Below are positions 7,783 to 15,916 of a stretch of 64,000 nucleotides of DNA, in pieces. Below the pieces are notes generated by a model, which was given only the letters and a program-made list of their open reading frames with translations, was not told where the DNA came from and searched no databases. How positions within the stretch are numbered: position 1 is the stretch's first letter; every line of letters starts with the position of its first letter. The stretch lies in contig NZ_SJEW01000008.1 of NCBI RefSeq assembly GCF_005930475.1, positions 37,946 through 101,945 of the forward strand, read 5' to 3'. The stretch comes from Modestobacter altitudinis. Lineage in GTDB: Bacteria > Actinomycetota > Actinomycetes > Mycobacteriales > Geodermatophilaceae. The position numbers were made by a program, and so were the translations under genes.

Positions 7783-10548
7783 ATGAGCGAGCACGGCCAG
7801 TACCGCAGCGGCAGCACGCCCCCCCTCCGCCGTCCCGAGGACACCTCGGGTCGGTACCGCGGCGTGCTGGCCGGGGCGCGCACCTCACGCCAGCGGGCCG
7901 TGGCCGTCGTGGCGACCGCGGCGCTGGGCTTCGGCGGCGCGGCCGCGATCGACCAGTTCGCGCTCGCCGCTCCCGCTCTCGCGCCGGCGGCCGACGCCGT
8001 CCCGGCCGGCGACGGGCTCACCCGGCTCGTCGTGACCGGCGCCGCGGGCAGCGTCAGCGACGCCGAACTCGCCGCGCTGCAGGGGCACGCCGGGGTGGCC
8101 ACCGTGCAGCGGGTCTTCGACGGCTCCGCGCTGGTGGCGACGCACGGCCTCGCCCCGGCCGACCTCGCCGGCGTCGTGGCCGGCGCCGACGTGCAGTTCT
8201 CGGCCACCGGGACGTTCTCCGGCGGCACCGTCAGCGACCCCTACTGGGCCCGCTACGGCTACAACCTCGCCAACACCGGCAGCAACGCGCTCAACCAGCC
8301 GGCCGTCGCCGGGGCGGACGTCGACGCGCCCACCGGCTGGCGGGCCGGCACCGGGACCGGGATGGTGCTCGCGGTCACCGACAGCGGCATGGACACCAGC
8401 CACCCCGACCTGCAGGGCGCGCTGTGGACCAACCCCGACTGCGACACCGACGCCGACGGCGACGGGCTGGTCGGCGACTGCCACGGCTGGAACTTCTACG
8501 GCGCCAGCGCCGATGTCGTGAACGGCGGCGGCAACAGCCACGGCACCGGCGTGGCCGGGATCGCCGGGGCCCGCGCCGGCAACGGCGAGGGCTCGGCCGG
8601 GGTCGCTCCCGGGGTGCAGATCATGCCGCTGGTGGTCGGCTACGGCTCGTCGGTGGACATCACCGCCGCGGCCGCGGCGATCCACTACGCGGTCGACCAC
8701 GGTGCCGACGTCGTCAACGCCAGCTGGGGCGGCCCCGGGCTGGCCCCGGTGCTCGCCGCCGCCATCGACTACGCCGACGCCCACGGCGTGCTCGTGGTGG
8801 CCGCAGCCGGCAACGACTCCCTCGACCGCGACCGCACCCCGACCTACCCGGCGAACTCCACCAGCCCCGCGGTGCTCACCGTCGGGTCCAGCACCGCCGC
8901 GGACACGATCAGCTCCTTCTCCGGCTACGGCGCCACGACGGTCGACCTGTTCGCCCCCGGCCAGGCGATCGTCTCCCCGGCGCCGGGTGGCGGCTACGTC
9001 GCCATGGACGGCACCTCGATGGCCGCGCCCGAGGTCGCTGCCGCGGTCGCGCTGTACCGGGCGCACTACCCGGCCGCCACCATGACGCAGCTGCGCCAGC
9101 AGCTGCTCGACGACACCCAGCCGGTGGCCGCGTTCGCCCGCCGGTCGGTGAGCGGTGGCCGGCTGTCGCTGACCGCGCTGGGCAACACCGCCGCCGAGGT
9201 GCAGTACAGCTTCACCTCGATGGTGGCCGCGGCCGGCCCGGTCGCACCGCAGGTCGTGGTGAGCGGGTCGACACCGCCGGGCGGCTACGCCGTGCGCTTC
9301 GGCCTGGGGGAGGAGTACAGCGGTGAGCTGTTCGCCGTCTCCGGGCAGGCGATCACCCTGGACGGCGTCACGGCGACCACCGACGACAGCGGCGAGGCGC
9401 TCTTCGACCTGGGCCCGCGCCCCAGCGCCGGCCCGCTGGTGCTGTCGCCGTCCACCGAGCTGCAGGCGGCGCGGTACGTGCTGACCGTGCAGCTGTACCG
9501 GGATGGCGCCCCGGTGGGCCTCCGGTTCGCCGCTCCGCTGCTGGTGGGGCAGCGGACGGTGCCGACGGCACCGGCTCCCAGCGGCTCGGCATCCCCGACG
9601 CCACGGGCCACCACCACCCCCACGGCGACCGCGACGAGCACCCCGCGGACGACGACCGCCGCGCCGGGCATCCCGAGCGTCGGTGCCCCCACCGCGCCCG
9701 GGACCGGACCGGCTGCCCCGACGACGGGCGGCCCGCGCCCGGGCACCTCGGCGCCCGGTTCGGCCGCGCCCACCGCAGCGGTGCCCACCGCTTCCCAGCC
9801 CACCGCGACGAAGCCCACCGCGTCGGTGCCACCGGGCTCGGTCCCCGGCAGCTCGACTGCGGCGCCGACGACGACGCGGGCCGCCGGCCCGACGTCCGCC
9901 CCGACCAGCGGTGCGGCGACCCCGACCCGGGCGGCGACCCCGACGGCCGGCGTCCCGACCGGCAGCACGCCGTCGGTGGCCGGCACCAGCGCGCCGACCT
10001 CGGCCGGCAGCACCCCGGGCGCCGGCACGGCCCCGACGTCGCCGGGACCGGGGGGCAGCACCACTTACCCGCCCAGCGGCCCGTTCGGGCTGACCTCGAT
10101 CAGCCCGACCCGGGTGGGCGTCGAGGGCGGCACCCGGGTCACCGTCACCGGCAGCGCCATCCCGGCGAACGCCCAGGTGCGCATCGGCCTGACCAGCCCG
10201 GCCGTCGTGTCCTCGGTGTCCGCGACGCGGCTGGTGTTCACCACCCCGGCGCTGGTGGCCGGCACCTACGACGTCTACGTGTCGGTCCCCGGTGGCACCC
10301 CCACGGTGCTGACCGGTGGGCTCACCTACCTGCCCGCCGCCAGCGCGCCGACGACGCCGGCGGCCGGCACGACCCCGCGGAGCACGCCGACGGCCAGTGC
10401 ACCGGCCGCCACCCCGACCGCGGCCGCGCCCACCGCCGTCGCCGGGCCGCACGGTGAGCGGCTGGTCCGCTCGTCGGTGTTCCGCTCGCTGGCGCCGGCG
10501 ATCTGGCGGGTGAACTGCGCGTCCGCCTGCAGCGGCCTGGCGGTCTGA
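7783..10548 (+). CDS. Secreted S8 serine protease (subtilase) with Pro/Thr-rich linker and IPT/TIG domain
   Basis: A 921-residue exported subtilisin-like protease. The catalytic triad is visible: Asp about residue 200 (VTDSGMDTSHPDL), His about 253 (GNSHGTGVAGIAG) and Ser about 412 (MDGTSMAAPEVAAA). The long, arginine-containing leader with a hydrophobic stretch (VAVVATAALGFGGAAAI) fits a signal peptide or anchor, followed by a propeptide-like region. Residues of about 590-765 are a low-complexity Pro/Thr/Ala/Ser linker, probably spanning the cell wall. An IPT/TIG immunoglobulin-like domain (LTSISPTRVGVEGGTRVTVTG) comes next. A second Thr/Pro tail ends with a short hydrophobic piece carrying two cysteines (CASAC). 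The ribosome site is weak. A terminator palindrome follows directly. Confidence 0.9.
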   Translation: MSEHGQYRSGSTPPLRRPEDTSGRYRGVLAGARTSRQRAVAVVATAALGFGGAAAIDQFALAAPALAPAADAVPAGDGLTRLVVTGAAGSVSDAELAALQGHAGVATVQRVFDGSALVATHGLAPADLAGVVAGADVQFSATGTFSGGTVSDPYWARYGYNLANTGSNALNQPAVAGADVDAPTGWRAGTGTGMVLAVTDSGMDTSHPDLQGALWTNPDCDTDADGDGLVGDCHGWNFYGASADVVNGGGNSHGTGVAGIAGARAGNGEGSAGVAPGVQIMPLVVGYGSSVDITAAAAAIHYAVDHGADVVNASWGGPGLAPVLAAAIDYADAHGVLVVAAAGNDSLDRDRTPTYPANSTSPAVLTVGSSTAADTISSFSGYGATTVDLFAPGQAIVSPAPGGGYVAMDGTSMAAPEVAAAVALYRAHYPAATMTQLRQQLLDDTQPVAAFARRSVSGGRLSLTALGNTAAEVQYSFTSMVAAAGPVAPQVVVSGSTPPGGYAVRFGLGEEYSGELFAVSGQAITLDGVTATTDDSGEALFDLGPRPSAGPLVLSPSTELQAARYVLTVQLYRDGAPVGLRFAAPLLVGQRTVPTAPAPSGSASPTPRATTTPTATATSTPRTTTAAPGIPSVGAPTAPGTGPAAPTTGGPRPGTSAPGSAAPTAAVPTASQPTATKPTASVPPGSVPGSSTAAPTTTRAAGPTSAPTSGAATPTRAATPTAGVPTGSTPSVAGTSAPTSAGSTPGAGTAPTSPGPGGSTTYPPSGPFGLTSISPTRVGVEGGTRVTVTGSAIPANAQVRIGLTSPAVVSSVSATRLVFTTPALVAGTYDVYVSVPGGTPTVLTGGLTYLPAASAPTTPAAGTTPRSTPTASAPAATPTAAAPTAVAGPHGERLVRSSVFRSLAPAIWRVNCASACSGLAV

Positions 10549-10559
10549 TCCTCACCCCA

Positions 10560-10589
10560 TCTTCGCCAAAAGTGCACTTTTGGCGAAGA
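10560..10589. terminator. Perfect 30-bp palindrome between convergent genes (repeat family B, copy 1)
   Basis: The arm TCTTCGCCAAAAGTG is followed at once by its exact complement, so the stem is perfect with no formal loop. Flanking C and G runs (ACCCC and GGGGT) extend it. It lies 11 bases after the protease stop and 10 bases from the stop of the convergent GH15 gene. A related element with the same TTCGCCAA/TTGGCGAA ends is at 20496-20529. Confidence 0.8.
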
Positions 10590-10599
10590 GGGGGTGGGG

Positions 10600-12450
10600 T
10601 CAGGCTTCGGAGACGGTGATCGCGGCGTTGACCAGCGCCAGGTGGGACAGCGCCTGGGGCAGGTTGCCGAGGAAGTCGCCGGTGGCCGGGTCGAGCATCT
10701 CGGCGAGCACGCCGACGTCGTTGGCGCACGGCATCAGCTCGTCCATCAGCGCGCGGGCCTCGTCGACCCGACCGCACAGCGTCAGCGCCGACACCATCCA
10801 GAAGGAGCAGGCCAGGAAGACGCCCTCCTCCTTGTGCGCCCCGCTGTACCGGTACAGGTGCGGGCCGGCGCCGAGGTCGGCGCGCAGCGCGTCCAGCGTC
10901 GAGCTCATCCGCGTCCCGCGGTCGAACCCGCTGATCGCGTGCAGCACGATCGAGGCGTCCAGCTGGTCGCTGCCGGGGTACCAGACGTAGGCGCCGCGGT
11001 CGGCGGACCAGCAGTGCTCGGAGACCCAGGACCGGATCCGCTCGGCCTCACTGCGCCAGCGGGCGTCGTCGCCGGGGACGTGCCCCGCCTCGGCCAGCTC
11101 CACCGCCTTGGTCAGCGCCATCCACGCGCCGAGCTTGGACGTCGTGTAGTGCCGGGCCTCCGGCAGCTCCCACATGCCGGAGTCCTTGGCCTGCCACCGG
11201 TCGCAGGTCAGGTCGGCGATCTGCGCGAGCAGCCGGCCGGTCTCGGCGTCCAGCACGTTCCCGTTCTCCACGTACAGCGAGACGATGGCGAACAGGTCGC
11301 CGAAGACGCCCAGCTGCAGCTGCCCGGCCGCGTTGTTGCCGCTCACCACCGGGCCGATGCCACGCCAGCCGGGCACGTCGCGAAACTCCGCGACCGGTAC
11401 CAGCCCGCCGTCGAGGGAGTAGACGACCTGCGGCTCCGGCCCGTTCTCCCGCACCGTGGACAGCAGCCAGCTGATCGCGCCGTGGGTCTCCTCGCGCAGC
11501 CCGAACCGGAACAGCGCGGTGAGCGCGTAGGCGGAGTCGCGGACCCAGGCGTAGCGGTAGTCCCAGTTCTTGCCGCCGGCCGGGTCCTCCGGCAGCGAGG
11601 TGGTCGCGGCAGCGACCATCGACCCGTTCGCGGCGTGGCTCAGCTGCTTGAGCAGCAGCGTGCTGCGCCGGACGGCGGTGTCCCACGGGCCGTCCCAGGA
11701 GAACTCGGCCATCCAGGCGGTCCAGTTGCCGACGGTGCGGTCGATGCCGCGGTCGACGTCCTCGGCACGGGGGAGGAACAGCGGCTCGTCCTCGGTGGCC
11801 ACCAGGCCGAGCAGCTGCCGGGAGCCCGGCGAGGTGGTGAAGGTGACGTCGATCCGCCGGTCGCCGACGGTGACCTCGTCGGCGTCCAGGGTGCGGACGG
11901 CGAGGGTGAGCCCGTCGACCCGGAGCACCGGGCCGTGCGCGGTCTGGTGCACCCACGGCGCAGCGGTGTTCAGGCAGGTGCCCGGCCGGACGGCGGCGCG
12001 CATCCGCACGGACCCGGTCAGCCCCTCGATCCGGCGGCCCAGCTCCGACCACGGCAGCCGGCCGGCGATGCCGGAGTTCAGCGCGTCGGTGACCCGGACC
12101 GACCCCGAGGCGGTGGTGAAGGTGGTGGTCAGCACGTTGGTGTGCTCGACGTAGGACCGGGCGACGGTGAACTCCTCGACCGGGCACAGCTCGATGCAGC
12201 CACCGTTGTCGGCGTCCAGCAGCGCGCCGAACGCGGGGGCGGCGTCCATCTCCGGCAGCGGCAACCAGTCGATCCGGCCGTCCCGGGCGATCAGCGCGAC
12301 GGTGCGGCCGTCGCCGATCGCGGCATAGGAGCGCAGGTCGGCGTAGCCGTCGTCGTCCCGCTCCGCGACCGGGGCCGGGGCGCCGCCCGCACCCCAGTGC
12401 AGGTGCGGGCGGCGCTCGGTGTCCTGCGGCGCGGGGTCGTCCGGCGTCAC
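10600..12450 (-). CDS. GH15 family glycoside hydrolase (glucoamylase/trehalase type)
   Basis: A 616-residue GH15 protein. The N-terminal trehalase-like domain (YADLRSYAAIGDGRTVALIA, about 30-170) is followed by the (alpha/alpha)6 barrel. Family stretches are GKNWDYRYAWVRDSAYALTA, WRGIGPVVSGNNAAGQLQLG and GVFLACSFWMVSALTLCGR. Actinobacterial relatives with this architecture include trehalases and alpha-glucosidases, so it probably cleaves trehalose or a small alpha-glucan in the cytoplasm; no signal peptide is seen. The GTG start shares GTGA with the stop of the SDR remnant upstream, so it was built for translational coupling. Its expression may now depend on a gene that has lost its own function. 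Confidence 0.88.
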   Translation of the reverse strand: MTPDDPAPQDTERRPHLHWGAGGAPAPVAERDDDGYADLRSYAAIGDGRTVALIARDGRIDWLPLPEMDAAPAFGALLDADNGGCIELCPVEEFTVARSYVEHTNVLTTTFTTASGSVRVTDALNSGIAGRLPWSELGRRIEGLTGSVRMRAAVRPGTCLNTAAPWVHQTAHGPVLRVDGLTLAVRTLDADEVTVGDRRIDVTFTTSPGSRQLLGLVATEDEPLFLPRAEDVDRGIDRTVGNWTAWMAEFSWDGPWDTAVRRSTLLLKQLSHAANGSMVAAATTSLPEDPAGGKNWDYRYAWVRDSAYALTALFRFGLREETHGAISWLLSTVRENGPEPQVVYSLDGGLVPVAEFRDVPGWRGIGPVVSGNNAAGQLQLGVFGDLFAIVSLYVENGNVLDAETGRLLAQIADLTCDRWQAKDSGMWELPEARHYTTSKLGAWMALTKAVELAEAGHVPGDDARWRSEAERIRSWVSEHCWSADRGAYVWYPGSDQLDASIVLHAISGFDRGTRMSSTLDALRADLGAGPHLYRYSGAHKEEGVFLACSFWMVSALTLCGRVDEARALMDELMPCANDVGVLAEMLDPATGDFLGNLPQALSHLALVNAAITVSEA

Positions 12451-12866
12451 GGCGTCGGCATCCCACCGTTGACGTTGAGGGTCTCGCCGGTGACGTAGCT
12501 GGACTCGGGCGAGGCGAGGAAGACGTGGGCCGGGCCGAGCTCGGCCGGCTGGCCGGCGCGACCCAGCGGGGTTTCCTTGCCGAACTCCGGCAGCGCCTCG
12601 GGAGGCTGGCCGCCGGTGGCCTGCAGTGGGGTCCAGAACGGGCCTGGTGCGACGACGTTGACCCGGATGCCCCTGGGGGCGAGCTGCTGGGTGCCCCGGT
12701 AGCTCTGCTCGCCGTGGTCCGCGCCGGGCGCGAGGTCCTCCGCGAGGCCGGGGGCGTCCTGGTGCTGCTCCGGGTAGCCGCCGGTCCGGTAGAGCGTGGT
12801 GGGGTCGCTGAAGGTGAACTGGTCGGCCACGACCCCGGTCGTGCCCCACTCGGCTGTAGGCGACAC
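12447..12866 (-). pseudogene. Short-chain dehydrogenase gene with the Rossmann core deleted
   Basis: The 139-residue frame has the two ends of a YdaD/YhdF-type SDR and nothing between. The N-terminal extension of that group is present (GGYPEQHQDAPGLAEDLAPGADHGEQSYRG). It then jumps directly to the C-terminal third (APRGIRVNVVAPGPFWTPLQ to SSYVTGETLNVNGG). The NAD-binding TGxxxGIG motif and the YxxxK catalytic pair are absent. About 150 residues are missing, judged from the family's usual length of nearly 300. The deletion kept the frame, which is why the stop still overlaps the GH15 start by four bases. A folded dehydrogenase cannot be made. Confidence 0.82.
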
Positions 12867-12897
12867 GTGCGGCCGCGGCCCGTCACGCCGACCGCGC

Positions 12898-13584
12898 TCA
12901 GGCCACGAGGGAGGCGTAGACGACCACGTTGTCCCGGTAGCTGTCGACGTCGGGATCGAAGCCGCCGCCGCAGGTGATCAGCCGCAGCCCGGCCTCGTCG
13001 ATGTCGCCGTAGACCGACCCGGCCGGGAACTCGTCCTTGGCGTACTGGGCGACCCGGTCGACGGCGAAGGTCGCGGTGCTGCCGTCGGCGCGGTCGACCA
13101 GCACCTGGTCACCGGGGCGCAGCGTGCGCAGGCCCCAGAAGACGCCGGGCTCGCCGCCCCAGTCGACGTGTCCGGCCAGCACCGCCGGCCCGAGCTCCCC
13201 GGGCGTCGGGCTGCGGTCGAACCAGCCGGCCGGGTACCCGCCGGGCGGCACCTCCATCGACCCGTCGTCGTCGAACCCGAGCTCCATCACCGGGCTGCGG
13301 ACCCCCAGCTCGGGGATGGTGACCCGCACCGGCGCACTGCGCGGCATCGTCACCGGCTCGACCGGCACCGGCACGGTCACCCGCGCGCCGGCCCGCACCG
13401 GCGTCGGCTCGAGCGCGTCGACGTCCACGGTGACCAGGGCACCGGCGACGGTGACGGGGCCAGGTCCGCCGGCCGGCAGCAGGCACACGGCGGCCACCCC
13501 GGCCGCGGAGAGCAGCACCGCCGTGACCGTCCAGGCGCGCGCGGCGAGGGGACGGCGGGCGGCGCGACGATGGTGCCGGGACAC
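12898..13584 (-). CDS. Class F-type sortase
   Basis: A 228-residue membrane-anchored sortase. A basic N-terminus (SRHHRRAARR) and a hydrophobic segment (AWTVTAVLLSAAGVAAVCLL) are followed by the beta-barrel domain. The catalytic histidine is in LAGHVDW (about 139), the cysteine in LITCGGGF (205) and the arginine in DSYRDNVVVY (217). Class F enzymes are common in actinobacteria, and the substrate motif of most is not known. The GTG start lies four bases after the stop of the Excalibur-domain gene, so the two form an operon. No LPXTG-type protein is visible nearby, although the neighbour ends in a sorting-like hydrophobic and basic tail. Confidence 0.88.
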   Translation of the reverse strand: MSRHHRRAARRPLAARAWTVTAVLLSAAGVAAVCLLPAGGPGPVTVAGALVTVDVDALEPTPVRAGARVTVPVPVEPVTMPRSAPVRVTIPELGVRSPVMELGFDDDGSMEVPPGGYPAGWFDRSPTPGELGPAVLAGHVDWGGEPGVFWGLRTLRPGDQVLVDRADGSTATFAVDRVAQYAKDEFPAGSVYGDIDEAGLRLITCGGGFDPDVDSYRDNVVVYASLVA

Positions 13585-13588
13585 CGGG

Positions 13589-13981
13589 TCAGGCGCGCGA
13601 CGCCCGGCGCGCGGCGAGCGCGGCACCGCCGGCGGCCGCGAAGGCCAGCCCGCCGGCGACGTAGGACAGCGGGCTGCCGCCCTCGTCCGGGGCCCGGCCG
13701 GCCGAGCTGCCGTCACCCGCGGCGACCCCGCCGGTGGGCTGCACGGCGACCTGGCCCGCGGTCGTCGCCACCGCCGTGTAGCCGTAGGCCTCGCAGGCCA
13801 CGCGGTTGCCGTTGGAGTCCAGGCTGTTCGGGTCGGCCGGGTCGGCGTCGAGGACCACCTGCGCGGCCGCCTGGTTCGGGAAGTCCGCGCAGTCCAGGTC
13901 CGCGGCCGAGGCGGTGCCGGTGAGGGGCAGCCAGACGGCGGCGGTCAGGACGACGACGTCGGCGGCGCGCGGCAGGCGCAT
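13589..13981 (-). CDS. Exported Excalibur calcium-binding domain protein
   Basis: A 130-residue cell-surface protein. A signal peptide (MRLPRAADVVVLTAAVWLPL, cut near GTASA) leads into an Excalibur domain with its two cysteines and the calcium loop DSNGNRVACE. A glycine- and serine-rich middle follows, then a hydrophobic segment (YVAGGLAFAAAGGAALAA) and the basic end RRASRA. That C-terminus has the shape of a cell-wall sorting signal but lacks a clear LPXTG. Because a sortase gene follows four bases later, it is a candidate substrate; this is inference. The ATG has GAGGAG upstream. Confidence 0.85.
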   Translation of the reverse strand: MRLPRAADVVVLTAAVWLPLTGTASAADLDCADFPNQAAAQVVLDADPADPNSLDSNGNRVACEAYGYTAVATTAGQVAVQPTGGVAAGDGSSAGRAPDEGGSPLSYVAGGLAFAAAGGAALAARRASRA

Positions 13982-14016
13982 GGGTGCTCCTCGAGGACGG
14001 CAGTGGATCACCCAAA

Positions 14017-14037
14017 ATTATCGAGACGCGACCGTCT
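14017..14037 (-). promoter_or_regulatory. Promoter -10 and inverted repeat upstream of the Excalibur-sortase operon
   Basis: On the minus strand GATAAT (14017-14022) matches five of six bases of the -10 consensus, unusual in such GC-rich DNA. Just upstream an inverted repeat, AGACG-4 bases-CGTCT (14024-14037), sits in the spacer and could bind a regulator. No clear -35 is seen. The leader would be about 30 bases and contains the ribosome site. Confidence 0.5.
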
Positions 14038-14096
14038 GTGACAGGAGTGACCGGCGTGTCGGGAGGGGACCGCGATCGTGTCGTGACCTGACCGGG

Positions 14097-15704
14097 TCAG
14101 CCGTTGCTGCCGTTCCCGTTGCCGTTCCCGCGGCCGCTCCCGTTGCCCCAGCGGTCCCCGTTGCCGTTCCCGTTGCCGGGGAGGTCGTCGGTGGGCGCCT
14201 GCTGCTCGGGCTCGGTCTCCACCGGCTCGCTCTCGTCCGGCTCCGGCTCGTCGGCGCCGGGGTCCGTCACGGTCGGCGTCGGCGTCGGCGTCGGGGTCGG
14301 GGTCGGCGTCGGCGTCGGCGTCGGCGGAGCGACGGCGTAGCTGACGGTCACCGGGCTGTTGGGGGTGAGCGGGCCGTCCGGGGCGACCCCGGTGACCAGC
14401 CCGTCGGCGACGTCGGCGGTCTCCTGCGCGCTGAGCGTGACGACCAGCCCGCGGCCGGTCAGCTCCGCCTGCACGTCGCCCACCGGGCGCCCGACGAAGT
14501 CGGACGAGGCGAGGTCGACCAGTTGCACGGTGGGCGGCGCGGGCGCGGTGGAGGACGGCGCGCTGCTGGTCGGCGAACTCGTCGCGCCGGTCGCGGTCCG
14601 GTCGTCGTCCGCACCGCTGGTGAGCATCTGCCACCCGCCGAGGGCGACCGCCGCGACGACGAGCAGCGCGAGCAGCGGCACGAGGAGGCGCCGCCGCCGG
14701 CTGTCCTCGCGCTGCTCCTCGGCCGGCTCCGGGCTCCAGTCCTGCGCGGGCTCGGCGTGCCAGGCCGGCCGCGGCTGGGTGGCCGGGAACTCCGCGGTCG
14801 GCGCGGCCACCGCGGGCATCACGGTGGTGGCGGCCGGTCCGGCGGAGGCGACCGGGCGGCCGAAGGCCCGGCCGGCCATGACCTGGTCGATCGCGTCGCG
14901 GAAGGCGGCGCCGTCGGGGAACCTGTCGGCCGGGTCCTTGACCATCGCCGTCTCGATCAGCGCGCGCACCGGGGCGGGGACGTCGTCCGGCAGCGGCTCG
15001 GGGTGGTCCCGGATGTGCATGAGCGCGACCTGCACCGAGCTCTCCGCGTCGAAGGCGCGGTGCCCGGAGAGGCACTCGTAGCCGACGACACCGAGTGCGT
15101 AGACGTCGCTGGCCGCCGTCGCGCGGTTCCCCTGGGCCTGCTCGGGGGAGAGGTAGTGGGCGGTGCCGATGACCTGGCCGGTCCGGGTGAGCGGCACGCT
15201 GGCGGCGGAGACGGCGACGCCGAAGTCGGTGATCTTCACCGAGCCGTCGTTGCCCAGCAGCACGTTGCCCGGCTTGACGTCGCGGTGCACCACACCGGCC
15301 GCGTGCGCGGCGGCCAGCCCGGCGGCGCTCTGCCTCAGGACGGCGAGCGTGCGCTCGGGCGGGAGCCGGCGCTGGCGGCGGAGCAACGCGGACAGCGACT
15401 CGCCGCGGACCAGCTCCATCACCAGGTAGGCGAGGTGCTCACCCCGCGGGTCGGCGGGAGCGACCTCGCCGTAGTCGAACAGCGTGGCGATGTTGGGGTG
15501 CACCAGGCCGGCCGCCAGCTGCGCCTCGGCGCGGAAGCGGGCCAGGAAGGTCGGATCGCCGGTGTACTCGTCGCGGAGGACCTTCACCGCGACGTCCCGG
15601 TTGAGCACGGTGTCGCGCCCCTGCCACACCTGACCCATGCCACCCGTGGCGATGAGCGCGGTCAGTTCGTAGCGCCCGCCGAGGAGTCGGCCGTTCGGTT
15701 CCAA
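14097..15704 (-). CDS. PknB-type Ser/Thr protein kinase with one PASTA domain
   Basis: A 535-residue receptor kinase. The cytoplasmic kinase domain (about 9-275) shows the glycine loop ATGGMGQV, lysine in VAVKVLRDE, catalytic loop VVHRDVKPGNVLL, DFG in ITDFGVAV and the APE-like YLSPEQAQ. A basic patch and one membrane segment (RRRRLLVPLLALLVVAAVAL, about 335-355) follow. Outside is a single PASTA repeat (VGRPVGDVQAELTGRGLVV), a Pro-Thr run, an acidic stretch and a Gly-Asn-rich end. One PASTA is fewer than the three or four of most PknB proteins. The TTG start is chosen for its GGGGGAG ribosome site and because the kinase domain begins at once. It probably senses cell wall or growth state. Confidence 0.88.
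   Translation of the reverse strand: MEPNGRLLGGRYELTALIATGGMGQVWQGRDTVLNRDVAVKVLRDEYTGDPTFLARFRAEAQLAAGLVHPNIATLFDYGEVAPADPRGEHLAYLVMELVRGESLSALLRRQRRLPPERTLAVLRQSAAGLAAAHAAGVVHRDVKPGNVLLGNDGSVKITDFGVAVSAASVPLTRTGQVIGTAHYLSPEQAQGNRATAASDVYALGVVGYECLSGHRAFDAESSVQVALMHIRDHPEPLPDDVPAPVRALIETAMVKDPADRFPDGAAFRDAIDQVMAGRAFGRPVASAGPAATTVMPAVAAPTAEFPATQPRPAWHAEPAQDWSPEPAEEQREDSRRRRLLVPLLALLVVAAVALGGWQMLTSGADDDRTATGATSSPTSSAPSSTAPAPPTVQLVDLASSDFVGRPVGDVQAELTGRGLVVTLSAQETADVADGLVTGVAPDGPLTPNSPVTVSYAVAPPTPTPTPTPTPTPTPTPTVTDPGADEPEPDESEPVETEPEQQAPTDDLPGNGNGNGDRWGNGSGRGNGNGNGSNG
14271..14326. repeat. Hexanucleotide microsatellite coding a Pro-Thr run
   Basis: About nine tandem copies of GGCGTC or GGGGTC lie inside the kinase gene and encode alternating proline and threonine (PTPTPTPT) between the PASTA domain and the tail. 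Gain or loss of units would keep the frame and change only linker length. A second repetitive stretch (about 14101-14180) encodes the Gly-Asn tail. Confidence 0.75.
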
Positions 15705-15844
15705 CTCAGCTCCCCCCGCTGGTCGACCTCGCCCGGCTTGGGCGGCGGGTCCACCATCCCACCACGGGGGCGGTCGGCACAGCACTGGGACCACGGCTTC
15801 GGCGACGCCCCGCCGCGGAGGAGCGGACACGCCGGGCCTCGGTT

Positions 15845-15857
15845 CGCCGAAGGCACG
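15845..15857 (+). repeat. Palindromic repeat, family C core, copy 2
   Basis: CGCCGAAGGCACG differs by one base from the core at 7658. It lies in the gap between the kinase and ABM-like genes. The following bases (CCTCCGGCGTCGG) only loosely continue the palindrome seen in the fuller copies. Confidence 0.45.
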
Positions 15858-15879
15858 CCTCCGGCGTCGGTGGCGGGAC

Positions 15880-15910
15880 GCCGGCCGGCGGGCGGAGCTC
15901 GCCGGCCGGC
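15880..15910 (-). terminator. Strong GC hairpin after the ABM-like gene
   Basis: Fourteen-base arms (15880-15893 and 15897-15910) pair with one mismatch around a three-base loop. The hairpin starts six bases after the stop at 15917 on the minus strand. There is no T tract. A family C repeat core (CGCCGAAGGCACG) lies just beyond at 15845-15857, in the same 211-base gap. Confidence 0.65.
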
Positions 15911-15916
15911 ACGGGG

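Noticed and set aside
7885..10452. An 855-codon open frame antisense to the subtilase
   Set aside because: Same reason; the sense frame has the full catalytic triad and a signal peptide.
14271..14326. Possible CRISPR-like tandem array
   Set aside because: The units are six bases with no spacers and code a Pro-Thr run.
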